Below are positions 54,716 to 63,456 of a stretch of DNA of 64,000 bases, in pieces. The notes under the pieces are model-generated. The model saw nothing but the letters and a program-made list of their open reading frames with translations. It did no database searches and was not told where the DNA came from. A program made the position numbers and the translations under genes. Each line of letters opens with the position of its first letter. Position 1 is the first letter of the stretch. The stretch is from Hyphomicrobiales bacterium (GTDB lineage Bacteria; Pseudomonadota; Alphaproteobacteria; Rhizobiales; Beijerinckiaceae), in NCBI GenBank assembly GCA_028869185.1, contig JAGWTA010000006.1:62001-126000 (forward strand), given 5' to 3'.

Positions 54716-55939
54716 TCAGGCGTCGACATGTTTGAACACAAGCGTGGCGTTGGTGCCGCCGAAGCCGAAGGAATTCGACAGAACGGTTCCGAGCTTCGCG
54801 CCGTCGATCCGTTTGCGCACGATGTTCATGTCGGCGAAATCGGGGTCGAGGTTTTCGATGTTGGCGCTTTCGCAGATGAAACCGTTGTTCATCATCAGCA
54901 GCGAATAAATCGCTTCCTGCACGCCGGCTGCGCCCAGCGAATGGCCGGTGAGCGATTTCGTCGCTGCAATCGGCGGGCATTTGTCGCCCGCGCCGAACAC
55001 TGTGCGAATGGCCTCGATTTCCTTGGCGTCGCCAACGGGCGTCGATGTGGCGTGCGGGTTGATGTAGTCGATCCTGGTGCGCACGTTCTGTAGCGCCATA
55101 CGCATGCAGCGCTCGGCCCCTTCGCCGGACGGCGCGACCATGTCGTGCCCGTCGGACGTTGCGCCATAGCCTGCAAGCTCGGCGTAGATTTTCGCGCCGC
55201 GCGCGCGGGCGTGTTCGAGTTCCTCGAGAATGAGAACGCCGGCGCCGCCAGCGATGACGAAACCGTCGCGATTGGCGTCATAGGCGCGCGAGGCGACGGC
55301 GGGACGGTCATTGTAGCCCGACGACATGGCGCCCATCGCGTCGAACAGGACGGACAGCGTCCAGTCGAGTTCTTCGCAGCCGCCTGCAAACATGAGATCC
55401 TGCTTGCCGTATTGAATCATTTCGGCGGCATTGCCGATGCAATGACTCGAAGTCGCGCAGGCCGACGAAATCGAATAATTGACGCCCTTGATCTTGAACC
55501 ATGTCGCCAGCGTCGCCGATGCGGTCGAGGACATGGCCTTGGGAACGGCGAAAGGACCAACGCGCTTGGGGCCCTTCGTGCGCGTCGTGTCGGCGGATTC
55601 GACGATCGCGCGCGTCGAGGGGCCGCCCGAGCCCATGATGATGCCGGCGCGATCGTTGGAAATTTCCTTTTCGCTGAGGCCGGCGTCGCGGATCGCCTGC
55701 TCCATCGCGACGTGATTCCACGCCGTGCCGCCGCCGTGAAAGCGCATCGCGCGACGGTCGACGACATCTTCCGCCTTCAGCGTCGGCGCGCCATGCACCT
55801 GACAGCGAAAGCCGAGCTTTGCGTAATCGTCCGCCTTGACGATGCCCGATTTCGCCTCATGCAACGAAGCGGTGACTTCCTGTGGATCGTTTCCGATCGA
55901 TGAGACGATTCCCATGCCGGTGACGACGACGCGCCGCAT
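54716..55939 (-). CDS. fabB: beta-ketoacyl-[acyl-carrier-protein] synthase I
   Basis: A 407-residue thiolase-fold condensing enzyme. The catalytic cysteine is in [14 protein letters not shown], the two histidines in [11 protein letters not shown] and [16 protein letters not shown], and the C-terminal glycine-rich [14 protein letters not shown] is present. Pairing with fabA marks it as FabB, which extends the cis-unsaturated intermediate. It lies between fabA (42-base gap) and fabI. The enzyme is cytosolic and homodimeric. Confidence 0.95.
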   Translation of the reverse strand: MRRVVVTGMGIVSSIGNDPQEVTASLHEAKSGIVKADDYAKLGFRCQVHGAPTLKAEDVVDRRAMRFHGGGTAWNHVAMEQAIRDAGLSEKEISNDRAGIIMGSGGPSTRAIVESADTTRTKGPKRVGPFAVPKAMSSTASATLATWFKIKGVNYSISSACATSSHCIGNAAEMIQYGKQDLMFAGGCEELDWTLSVLFDAMGAMSSGYNDRPAVASRAYDANRDGFVIAGGAGVLILEELEHARARGAKIYAELAGYGATSDGHDMVAPSGEGAERCMRMALQNVRTRIDYINPHATSTPVGDAKEIEAIRTVFGAGDKCPPIAATKSLTGHSLGAAGVQEAIYSLLMMNNGFICESANIENLDPDFADMNIVRKRIDGAKLGTVLSNSFGFGGTNATLVFKHVDA

Positions 55940-55981
55940 ATCGTTTCTCCTTCAGCCGACAGCCGGACAAACGCCAGCTTT

Positions 55982-56497
55982 TCACGCGCCTTCCGGCTTG
56001 AACAGTCCGACGCGCATCTCCTTCACCTCGTAGATGCGCTTGCCGTCCGCTTCCAGCCAGCCGTCGGCGATGCCGAGCACGAGCTTGCTCTTGAAGACGC
56101 GTTTGAACTCAACGCCATACACGACTTTTTTCGTGGCCGGCGTCACCATTTCGGAAAACTTCACCTCGCCAACGCCGAGCGCGCGCCCGCGGCCCGGCAG
56201 ACCGAGCCAGCCGAGGAAGAAGCCCGTGAGCTGCCACAGGGCGTCAAGACCGAGGCAGCCGGGCATGACAGGATCGCCCTTGAAATGACAGGGGAAAAAC
56301 CAGAGGTCCGGGCGCACGTCGAGTTCGGCCCGCACGTGGCCCTTGCCGTTTTCGCCGCCGGCCTCGTCAATGTTTGTAATGCGATCGAACATCAGCATCG
56401 GCGGCAGCGGCAATTGCGCGTTGCCGGGGCCGAACAATTCGCCGCGGCCGCAGGCCAGCAGATCTTCATAGGCGAAACTGGACCGGCGGGCGCTCAT
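55982..56497 (-). CDS. fabA: 3-hydroxydecanoyl-[acyl-carrier-protein] dehydratase/isomerase
   Basis: A 171-residue hot-dog-fold FabA. The active-site histidine is in [23 protein letters not shown] with the partner aspartate in GLDA. It introduces the cis double bond at C10 for unsaturated fatty acids. GAGGGG precedes its ATG by a good distance. It heads the fabA-fabB-fabI operon and is divergent from irr across about 250 bases. Confidence 0.96.
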   Translation of the reverse strand: MSARRSSFAYEDLLACGRGELFGPGNAQLPLPPMLMFDRITNIDEAGGENGKGHVRAELDVRPDLWFFPCHFKGDPVMPGCLGLDALWQLTGFFLGWLGLPGRGRALGVGEVKFSEMVTPATKKVVYGVEFKRVFKSKLVLGIADGWLEADGKRIYEVKEMRVGLFKPEGA

Positions 56498-56751
56498 TCT
56501 TATTCCAATCCCCTCAAAATGCGGTTGTTAGCCGTTCTCGCCCGGCTTCTAACACAGCCGTTCGGCCCTCGAAAGGCGCGGCGGCGGCTTCCCGCCCGCG
56601 ATGTGGGCGCCTGTTGCGCCCGCGCCGCAGGTTTACTAGAATTTCCGCAACCCGTGCGCTGTTCGCGGCGCTCCCCCACGGATTTGACGAATTGAAAGCG
56701 ATTTTTTTGCCGCCCAGGCGCGGCGAACCGGCCAATCCGGCCCTTGATCAC

Positions 56752-57174
56752 ATGGCGGCCTGCCCCGTGCACGCCGTTCGCGCCCGCCTGCGCGACGCAG
56801 GCCTGCGGCCGACGCGACAACGCGTCGCGCTCGGCTGGCTGCTGTTTGGGCGCGGGCACCGGCATGTGACGGCCGAAATGCTCTTCGCCGAGGCTGCGCG
56901 CGCGCGCGTGCCGATCTCGCTGGCGACGGTCTACAACACGCTGCACCAGTTCACGGAAGCCGGGCTGCTGCGCGAAATCGCCGCTGACGGGTCGAAAACG
57001 CATTTCGACACCGACACGTCAGACCATCATCATTTCCTGATCGAGGGCGGCGAGGCGCTGATGGACATTCCCGAGGGCGCGTTCGACATTGCGCGCCTGC
57101 CGCAACCGCCGGAGGGCATGGAAATCGCCCGCGTGGATGTGGTGGTGCGCCTGCGTCCCAAACTGACGCCCTGA
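56752..57174 (+). CDS. irr: iron response regulator Irr (Fur superfamily)
   Basis: A 140-residue Fur-family regulator of the Irr type. It keeps CPVH at residues 4-7, the position of the haem regulatory motif in Bradyrhizobium Irr, and the DNA helix in RLRDAGLRPTRQRVALGWLL. Then come VPISLATVYNTLHQFTEAGLL and the DHHHF histidine cluster. Irr binds iron-control elements when iron is scarce and is degraded or blocked by haem. I chose the ATG at 56752; no strong ribosome site is visible, so an earlier start is possible. It is divergent from fabA and shares stop-to-stop contact with the SH3 gene. Confidence 0.9.
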   Translation: MAACPVHAVRARLRDAGLRPTRQRVALGWLLFGRGHRHVTAEMLFAEAARARVPISLATVYNTLHQFTEAGLLREIAADGSKTHFDTDTSDHHHFLIEGGEALMDIPEGAFDIARLPQPPEGMEIARVDVVVRLRPKLTP

Positions 57175-57714
57175 TTATTCCACTTTCTCGCCGGGATAGG
57201 CGCCCCACAGGCTGTCCTGCTGGATGTAGCCGTCAAAGCCGTCGCCATGAATGCGGCACCATTGGCCGTCGCATTTCTTGATTTCGCCGACGACGCCGGC
57301 CTGCAGGCGCGCGGTCAGCGGGGCGTCGACCGCCGGCCTGGCGCGCAGGGGAAAATCCTCGTTCTTCTTCCAGGGCGCCACGAGCGCCGTGCGCTTGCCC
57401 GAGAGCAGCTGGTGCAGAACCCAGCCCTCCGAGCCCTCCGAATCGCGCACGCGCCGCCAGATGTCGTATTCGGCTGTGATTTCGACCGGCAGGCCGCGCC
57501 GCTGATAAATGAAGGTCGTGCGATGGTCCTTGGAGGGGCCCTCGCGCAAATTGACGCGGTCCGACTTGAGACTGACGAAGCGCGGCAACGGCAGGCCCGT
57601 CACCGCGCCGATCTGGGGCGCTGCGGCAGCCTGCTCCGCCCCGCCGAGCGCCAGAACGGCTGCGAGCGCGACGGCCAGCCAGCCAACCGTTTGTTTCCCT
57701 TGTTCTGCCGCCAT
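57175..57714 (-). CDS. SH3-domain secreted protein
   Basis: A 179-residue protein starting at the ATG at 57714, after CGGAGCGGAAA. A signal peptide ends near QAAAAP. The mature part has two bacterial SH3 domains: VSLKSDRVNLREGPSKDH...YQRRGLPVEI and FPLRARPAVDAPLTARLQ...GWCRIHGDGFDGYIQQDSLWG. Such proteins bind peptidoglycan in the envelope. An upstream ATG at 57765 would add 17 residues. Its stop codon abuts the irr stop with no base between. Confidence 0.85.
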   Translation of the reverse strand: MAAEQGKQTVGWLAVALAAVLALGGAEQAAAAPQIGAVTGLPLPRFVSLKSDRVNLREGPSKDHRTTFIYQRRGLPVEITAEYDIWRRVRDSEGSEGWVLHQLLSGKRTALVAPWKKNEDFPLRARPAVDAPLTARLQAGVVGEIKKCDGQWCRIHGDGFDGYIQQDSLWGAYPGEKVE

Positions 57715-57877
57715 TTTCCGCTCCGCCGCGCCAGCGCGCGCGCGTCCTTGTGTTTGTCCCGCCATCTGCTAGGAAACGACCAAATAGCGCGCGGGCCGTC
57801 GCACGGTTTTCATCCGAACGTCGTTAAAGCCGCGTGAATTTTTGGGCGCGATGCGCCCTGCGGAGACTTTGCGGGAC

Positions 57878-58873
57878 ATGGAACAGAAAAAACCCCTCGT
57901 CGTCGTCACGCGCAAATTGCCGGAGGCGGTCGAAACGCGCATGCGCGAATTGTTCGACGTGCGTTTCAACGCGTCCGACAAGCCGATGACCAAGGAGGAG
58001 CTGGCCGAGGCGATGCGCACGGCGGACGTGCTGGTTCCCACCGTGACCGACCGCATCGATTCCGGCCTGATCGCGCAGGCGGGCGATCAGATGAAGCTGA
58101 TTGCCAATTTCGGCAATGGCGTGGACAATATCGACGTCACGTCGGCCCTGCGCCGCGGCATCACCGTCACCAATACGCCGGGCGTTCTGACCGATGACAC
58201 GGCCGACATGACGATGGCGCTGATCCTTTCCGTCGCACGACGGATCGTGGAAGGCGGGGCGGCCATTCCCTCGGGCGAATGGCCGGGCTGGTCGCCGACC
58301 TGGATGCTGGGCCATCGCATCACCGGCAAAAAGCTCGGTATCGTCGGCATGGGCCGCATCGGCCAGGCGCTCGCCAAGCGCGCGAAGGCTTTTGGCCTCG
58401 AGATTCATTATCACAACCGTCGCCGCGTTTCGGCCGCGCTCGAAGCCGAGCTTGGCGCGACATACTGGGATTCGCTGGACCAGATGCTGGCGCGCATGGA
58501 CATCGTGTCCGTCAATTGCCCGCATACGCCGGCAACCTATCACCTGCTCTCGGCGCGCCGGCTCAAATATCTGCGGCCGGAGGCCATCGTCGTGAATACG
58601 GCGCGCGGCGAGATCATCGACGAAAACGCGCTGACGCGCATGCTGGAAGCGGGCGAACTGGCGGGCGCCGGCCTCGACGTGTTCGAACACGAGCCGGCCG
58701 TTTCGCCGCGCCTGCTGAAACTCGCCAAGGCTGGCAAGGTGACTCTGCTGCCGCATATGGGCTCTGCGACGAACGAAGGCCGTCTCGACATGGGCGAGAA
58801 GGTGATCGTGAACGTGAAGACCTTCATGGACGGGCACCGGCCGCCGGACCGCGTTTTGCCGAGCATGTTGTGA
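57878..58873 (+). CDS. glyoxylate/hydroxypyruvate reductase (D-2-hydroxyacid dehydrogenase)
   Basis: A 331-residue NAD(P)-dependent D-2-hydroxyacid dehydrogenase, called D-glycerate dehydrogenase in close relatives. It has the catalytic arginine in VVNTARGEIIDE, the glutamate in GLDVFEHEPAV, and the histidine in LLPHMGSATNE, and the Rossmann loop GIVGMGRIGQALAKRAKAFG. I chose the ATG at 57878, because the family starts just before KPLVVVTRKLP. It would reduce the glyoxylate made by GlcDEF or hydroxypyruvate. The next gene overlaps its stop. Confidence 0.92.
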   Translation: MEQKKPLVVVTRKLPEAVETRMRELFDVRFNASDKPMTKEELAEAMRTADVLVPTVTDRIDSGLIAQAGDQMKLIANFGNGVDNIDVTSALRRGITVTNTPGVLTDDTADMTMALILSVARRIVEGGAAIPSGEWPGWSPTWMLGHRITGKKLGIVGMGRIGQALAKRAKAFGLEIHYHNRRRVSAALEAELGATYWDSLDQMLARMDIVSVNCPHTPATYHLLSARRLKYLRPEAIVVNTARGEIIDENALTRMLEAGELAGAGLDVFEHEPAVSPRLLKLAKAGKVTLLPHMGSATNEGRLDMGEKVIVNVKTFMDGHRPPDRVLPSML

Positions 58874-60138
58874 GCGCGCTGCTCGCGCGCTTCGCCAGGG
58901 TTGCAGGACTTTCCACGGCGCTCGCGCTTGGCGCCTGCGCCGGCCGTCCCGACGGTTTTCTTGCAACCACGCATGTTGCGCCCCCGCCGGGCGCGAGCCG
59001 CGTCGAAATGCTGGTCGCAACCATGCGCCGGCCGACGCCCGGACAACCCGACAAAATGTTCGGCAGCGACCGCGCGCGGCGCATGCTTTTTGCCGACATA
59101 GCCGTCTCGATCCCGCCCGACAGCGCGCGCGAAATCGGCGAGGTGCAATGGCCGGACAAGCTGCCGGGCGATCCTGCGCGCGAATTTGTCACGCTGCGCG
59201 CCGATCAACTCGACGCCGCCGGAGCCAGAGCGCGGCTTGACCAGATGCTGGCGCAATCGCGCTCGAGGCGCGTGCTGCTGTTCGTGCACGGCTACAACAC
59301 GCGCTTTGACGACGCCGTCTATCGTTTCGCGCAAATCGCGCATGACTCGCGCGCCGATGCGCTGCCCTTGCTGTTTACATGGCCCTCGCGCGGGCGCCTG
59401 CTAGCCTATACCTACGACCGCGAGAGCGCGACCTATTCCCGCGACGCGCTGGAAGGCGTGTTGCAAACGCTGGCGAAAGATCCGGCTGTCGGCGAGATCG
59501 ACATCCTCGCCCATTCCATGGGCAATTGGGCGACGCTCGAAGCGCTGCACCAGATGGCGGTGCGCGACAAACGCATCGCGCCGAAAATCAGGCAGATCGT
59601 GCTTGCCTCGCCCGATGTCGATTTCGACGTGTTCCTCGCGCAGATCGAGGGCATGGGCGAGCATCGCCCACCGATCACGCTGTTTGTTTCGCGCGACGAC
59701 AAGGCGCTCGCCTTCTCCGCGCGGCTGTGGGGCGATGTGGCGCGCGCCGGCGCGATCGACCCCAAGGTCGAGCCTTACAAATCCGAACTGGCGAAGCTGC
59801 GCGTGACGACGATCGACCTTTCGGACGTCAAGTCGGGCGATCCGCTCAATCATTCGAAATTCGCGGAATCGCCTGAAATCGTTCGCCTGATCGGCGCGCG
59901 GCTCGCGGCCGGACAGACGCTGACGGAATCGCGCAGCGGCATTGGCGAGCGCGTCGGCGTCGCCGCCGTGGGCGTCGCCTCGACAGTGGGCCAAGGCGTC
60001 GGCGTCGCCGTTTCCGCGCCTCTGGCGATTGTCGATCCCCAGACGCGCGAGACGCTGGGCGAGCGCACGATGGGCGTTGGCGAAAGCCTCGGCCAGTCGC
60101 TGCGCTCGACCGTCGATGTGGTGACGCCGGGACGCTAG
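58870..60138 (+). CDS. alpha/beta-fold lipoprotein hydrolase (DUF900)
   Basis: A 422-residue protein with a GTG start at 58870 overlapping the previous stop (GTGA). The first 23 residues form a signal with the lipobox LGAC, so it is probably a lipoprotein. The DUF900 esterase-like domain has LLFVHGYNTRFDDAVYRFAQ and the nucleophile elbow ILAHSMGNWATLEAL, then DVDFDVFLAQIE. A Gly/Val/Ala-rich tail follows from about residue 350. Function is unknown; an envelope esterase is likely. Confidence 0.87.
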   Translation: MSALLARFARVAGLSTALALGACAGRPDGFLATTHVAPPPGASRVEMLVATMRRPTPGQPDKMFGSDRARRMLFADIAVSIPPDSAREIGEVQWPDKLPGDPAREFVTLRADQLDAAGARARLDQMLAQSRSRRVLLFVHGYNTRFDDAVYRFAQIAHDSRADALPLLFTWPSRGRLLAYTYDRESATYSRDALEGVLQTLAKDPAVGEIDILAHSMGNWATLEALHQMAVRDKRIAPKIRQIVLASPDVDFDVFLAQIEGMGEHRPPITLFVSRDDKALAFSARLWGDVARAGAIDPKVEPYKSELAKLRVTTIDLSDVKSGDPLNHSKFAESPEIVRLIGARLAAGQTLTESRSGIGERVGVAAVGVASTVGQGVGVAVSAPLAIVDPQTRETLGERTMGVGESLGQSLRSTVDVVTPGR

Positions 60139-60184
60139 GTTTCGCACCCACCGTGGTGGGAACGCAAGCAAACGATTGACGCGC

Positions 60185-60360
60185 ATGGAGGCGAAAGCCA
60201 GATTTTCCAGTTTGCTTCGCGCCGTGGAAAAAGCTTCGTCACCACACGTAACGGCGTTGCGATTGCGCGCATCGGACCCGACATCGACGCCGCGCCCGGC
60301 GCCGAACACGCGTCGACCACTCGTGTCGGAAACGACCGCAACGACGCGCGCGAGACCTGA
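60185..60360 (+). pseudogene. frameshifted Phd/YefM-type antitoxin remnant
   Basis: The first frame reads MEAKARFSSLLRAVEK, a typical Phd/YefM start. The protein then continues in another frame as SFVTTRNGVAIARIGPDID, which is the usual next part, and stops at 60358-60360. The break is in the A-rich GGAAAAAG at 60226-60233, so an indel of a few bases in a short run is likely. No toxin gene follows. The two pieces together match the family; neither alone would be intact. Confidence 0.7.
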
Positions 60361-60525
60361 CTTGCTGCGGGATCAATCGGAAACGGCGCGGCGATAAAAT
60401 TTATGAGAAATGACGAGGGCGAATCCCACGCCAAGGACAAGCGCGGTGGAAGTCCGCTTTGGCAAGCTGCCGAAAAAGCATGATGCGCGTTGAATAGTTG
60501 GCCTATCGCCCGCGCGCGAACGCCG

Positions 60526-60560
60526 CTCAGGCTTCGAGACGCCGCTTCGCGGCTCCTGAG
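60526..60560. repeat. REP-like palindrome
   Basis: CTCAGG (60526-60531) and CCTGAG (60555-60560) are outer arms; inside, GCCGC (60541-60545) pairs with GCGGC (60549-60553). On the minus strand it translates with RSGVSKPE, a stretch I recall as a common false-frame translation of intergenic repeats in Hyphomicrobiales. Confidence 0.55.
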
Positions 60561-60598
60561 CACGAGGGTTGTTGAATGCGATAGGGAATACGCCAAAC

Positions 60599-60628
60599 AA
60601 AAAACCCGCCATCGCCGGCGGGTTTTTG
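60599..60628. terminator. intrinsic terminator of pnp
   Basis: CCCGCC (60605-60610) pairs with GGCGGG (60617-60622), with six A residues before and five Ts after. On the minus strand it follows the pnp stop by about 20 bases. Confidence 0.85.
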
Positions 60629-60647
60629 TTTCGCATTGTGGAGCGGC

Positions 60648-62807
60648 TTACTCGCTCGCTTCAGCCGCCTTCTGCGCATCGCGCTCGGCTTTCTGCTTGG
60701 CTTCGAGATCTTCGCCGGTCTGCTGGTCGACGACGCGCATCGACAGTTTCACCTTGCCGCGATCGTCGAAGCCCATGAGCTTGACCTTGACCTTGTCGCC
60801 TTCCTTGACGACGTCGGTGGTCTTGTTCACGCGGCCCTGCGCGAGCTGCGAGATGTGAACGAGGCCGTCCTTCGCGCCGAAGAAATTGACGAAGGCGCCG
60901 AAGTCGACAGTCTTCACGACCGTGCCTTCGTAGATATGGCCAACTTCCGGATCGGACGCGATCGACTTGATCCAGTTGATCGCCGCCTTGATCGAATTGC
61001 CGTCGCTGGAAGCGATCTTGACCGTGCCGTCGTCCTCAATGTTGATCTTGGCGCCGGTCTTTTCGACGATTTCGCGGATGACCTTGCCGCCGGAGCCGAT
61101 CACGTCGCGGATCTTGTCGGTCGGGATCTTCATCGTCTCGATGCGCGGAGCAAACTCGCCGAGTTCGGCGCGCGCCCCTGTGATGGCCTTCGCCATTTCA
61201 CCCAGAATGTGCAGCCGGCCTTCGCGCGCCTGCGCGAGCGCGACCTTCATGATCTCCTCGGTGATGCCGGCGATCTTGATGTCCATCTGCAGCGAGGTGA
61301 CGCCGTGCGCCGTGCCGGCCACCTTGAAGTCCATGTCGCCGAGGTGATCCTCGTCGCCAAGAATGTCGGAGAGAACGGCGAAGCGCTGACCCTCGAGGAT
61401 GAGGCCCATCGCGATGCCGGCTGTCGGCGCCTTCAGCGGAGCGCCGGCGTCCATCAGCGCGAGCGAGGTGCCACAGACCGTCGCCATCGAGGAGGAGCCG
61501 TTCGATTCCGTGATCTCGGAAACAACGCGGATCGTGTAGGGGAATTCGGCCGCCGTCGGCAGCATCGGGCGAATGGCGCGCCAAGCGAGTTTGCCGTGGC
61601 CGATCTCGCGGCGCTTGGGCGAACCGACGCGGCCCGTCTCGCCGACCGAATAGGGCGGGAAGTTATAGTGCAGCAGGAAGCGCTCCTTGTAGGTGCCTTC
61701 CAGACTGTCGATATATTGCTCGTCCTCGCCCGTGCCGAGCGTGGCGACAACCAGAGCCTGCGTCTCGCCGCGCGTGAACAGCGCCGAGCCGTGCGTGCGC
61801 GGCAGGACGCCGACTTCGGCGACGATCGGGCGCACAGTCTTCACGTCGCGGCCATCGATGCGCACGCCCGTGTCGAGCACGTTCCAGCGGACGACCTTGG
61901 CCTGCAAATCCTTGAAGGCTTCGCCGATGTGCTCTTTCGAGAATTTCGGCTCGCCGCCTTCCGGCAGCAGCGCCGCCATCACCTTCGCCTTCACGGCGTC
62001 GACAGCCTTGTAACGCTCCTGCTTGGCCGTGATCTTGTAGGCCGCGCGCAGTTCGGTTTCGGCGATATCGGCGACTGCCTTCTCGGCCGCGCTCTTGTCG
62101 GGCATGACCAGATCGCGCGGTTCCTTGGCGGCGCGCTCGGCAAGGCGAATGATCGCTTCGATCACTGGCTGGAAGCCGCGATGCCCGAGCATGACGGCTT
62201 CGAGCATCGTCTCTTCCGAGAGTTCCTTGGCCTCCGATTCAACCATCAGCACGGCGTCCTGCGTGCCTGCGACGACGAGATCGAGACCGGAGGTCTTCAT
62301 TTCCTCGATCGTCGGGTTGAGCTTCAGCGCGCCGTTGATCTGGCCAACGCGCGCCGCGCCGACGGGGCCCATGAAGGGAATGCCCGAAAGCGTGAGCGCA
62401 GCGGAGGTGGCGACAATGGCGAGAATGTCGGGATCGTTTTCAAGGTCGTGCGACAGGACCGTGACGATCACCTGCGTGTCGTTGCGATAGCCTTCGGGAA
62501 ACAGCGGACGGATCGGGCGATCGATCAGGCGCGAGACGAGCGTCTCACGCTCGGAGGGGCGCCCTTCGCGCTTGAAATAGCCGCCGGGAATGCGACCGGC
62601 CGCGAAGGCCTTTTCCTGATAGTCGACGGTGAGCGGGAAGAAGTCCTGACCGGGCTTGGGCGCCTTGGCGCCGACGACGGTGGCGAGCACGGTCGTCTCG
62701 CCCCAGGTGGCCACGACGGCGCCATCGGCCTGGCGGGCGATCTTGCCGGTTTCCAGAACCAGCTTGCGGCCGGCCCAGTCGAGTTCTTCGCGATGAATGG
62801 TGAACAT
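60648..62807 (-). CDS. pnp: polyribonucleotide nucleotidyltransferase (PNPase)
   Basis: A 719-residue PNPase. It has two RNase PH domains ([21 protein letters not shown]-type motif early, then [16 protein letters not shown] and [18 protein letters not shown]), a KH domain ([20 protein letters not shown]) and an S1 domain ([19 protein letters not shown]). It degrades RNA from the 3' end with phosphate. I chose the ATG at 62807, matching the family start [13 protein letters not shown]. It follows rpsO by 178 bases, the conserved order rpsO-pnp. Confidence 0.97.
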   Translation of the reverse strand: MFTIHREELDWAGRKLVLETGKIARQADGAVVATWGETTVLATVVGAKAPKPGQDFFPLTVDYQEKAFAAGRIPGGYFKREGRPSERETLVSRLIDRPIRPLFPEGYRNDTQVIVTVLSHDLENDPDILAIVATSAALTLSGIPFMGPVGAARVGQINGALKLNPTIEEMKTSGLDLVVAGTQDAVLMVESEAKELSEETMLEAVMLGHRGFQPVIEAIIRLAERAAKEPRDLVMPDKSAAEKAVADIAETELRAAYKITAKQERYKAVDAVKAKVMAALLPEGGEPKFSKEHIGEAFKDLQAKVVRWNVLDTGVRIDGRDVKTVRPIVAEVGVLPRTHGSALFTRGETQALVVATLGTGEDEQYIDSLEGTYKERFLLHYNFPPYSVGETGRVGSPKRREIGHGKLAWRAIRPMLPTAAEFPYTIRVVSEITESNGSSSMATVCGTSLALMDAGAPLKAPTAGIAMGLILEGQRFAVLSDILGDEDHLGDMDFKVAGTAHGVTSLQMDIKIAGITEEIMKVALAQAREGRLHILGEMAKAITGARAELGEFAPRIETMKIPTDKIRDVIGSGGKVIREIVEKTGAKINIEDDGTVKIASSDGNSIKAAINWIKSIASDPEVGHIYEGTVVKTVDFGAFVNFFGAKDGLVHISQLAQGRVNKTTDVVKEGDKVKVKLMGFDDRGKVKLSMRVVDQQTGEDLEAKQKAERDAQKAAEASE

Positions 62808-62931
62808 GGATATGTATCTTTCGAGGTTGGCGCAAAAACAAAGCGCCACGGACAAGATTGCGGGAGGCTGCGACTAGCTGCGCTCAGCGTCCGGCGATCC
62901 TGTCATGGCGCTTTATCTTTCGCGGTCGGAT

Positions 62932-62962
62932 ACGGCGCGGCGGCCCCATGCCGCCGAACCGT
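62932..62962 (-). promoter_or_regulatory. hairpin in the rpsO-pnp intergenic region
   Basis: CGGCGGC (62938-62944) pairs with GCCGCCG (62950-62956), with an outer ACGG/CCGT extension. In other bacteria this gap holds an RNase III-cut stem used for pnp autoregulation. The same role here is inferred. Confidence 0.5.
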
Positions 62963-62985
62963 GGTTTGCACGCAAATGCGGGCGA

Positions 62986-63255
62986 TTAACGGCGGATGCC
63001 GAGACGCTCGATCAGCTTCTTGTAACGCGCTTCGTCGTTCTTCTTGACGTAGTCGAGAAGCTGGCGACGCTGCGAGACGAGCTTGAGAAGGCCGCGACGC
63101 GAATGGTTGTCCTTGGCGTGGCTCTTGAAATGCTCGGTCAGGTTGGTGATGCGTTCGGTGAGGATCGCGACCTGCACTTCGGGCGAGCCGGTGTCGCCGG
63201 CCTTGGTGGCGTATTCGGTGATGAGCGTCTGCTTGCGCTCGGCTGTGATCGACAT
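62986..63255 (-). CDS. rpsO: 30S ribosomal protein S15
   Basis: An 89-residue S15 of normal length, binding 16S rRNA early in 30S assembly. It has [21 protein letters not shown], then [19 protein letters not shown] and [20 protein letters not shown]. It heads the rpsO-pnp pair. The usual upstream truB and rbfA genes are not on this side; a plus-strand gene begins within 201 bases. Confidence 0.98.
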   Translation of the reverse strand: MSITAERKQTLITEYATKAGDTGSPEVQVAILTERITNLTEHFKSHAKDNHSRRGLLKLVSQRRQLLDYVKKNDEARYKKLIERLGIRR

Positions 63256-63456
63256 CGGGCATGCCTTTCGGTTTGATTTGGAAATGGCCCGGCCGGGATG
63301 TCGTCCAGCCGGGTCGATGGATCGGCCAAGGGCCGACGAGCGCGCTTATACACGAAAATGACGGGAAGGCCAGCGATCCGGCGCGTTGACTTGCGCCGGG
63401 TTTGCGCCATCTGAATGACGCATTGGCGCAGTTGGTAGGCGGCGCAGGAGACTCTT

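Larger units (their letters stand above)
60139..60647. other. 509-base region without an intact gene
   Basis: It holds a decayed antitoxin gene (60185-60360), a REP-like palindrome (60526-60560) and the pnp terminator (60599-60628). Between 60361 and 60525 I see no gene or clear signal. Short frames in this stretch have no homology that I recognise. Confidence 0.6.

Noticed and set aside
56545-56645. Half-sites TTCTAA and TAGAA between fabA and irr as an iron-control element.
   Set aside because: They are about 85 bases apart and are not arranged as a single ICE palindrome.
60361-60525. A toxin partner after the antitoxin remnant.
   Set aside because: No PIN, RelE or Doc-like motif can be read in any frame of this stretch.
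63421-63450. A tRNA D-arm-like stretch (GGCGCAGTTGGTAGGC) upstream of the last gene.
   Set aside because: No anticodon stem, T-arm or acceptor pairing can be formed around it. The same bases include the ribosome site of the plus-strand gene.
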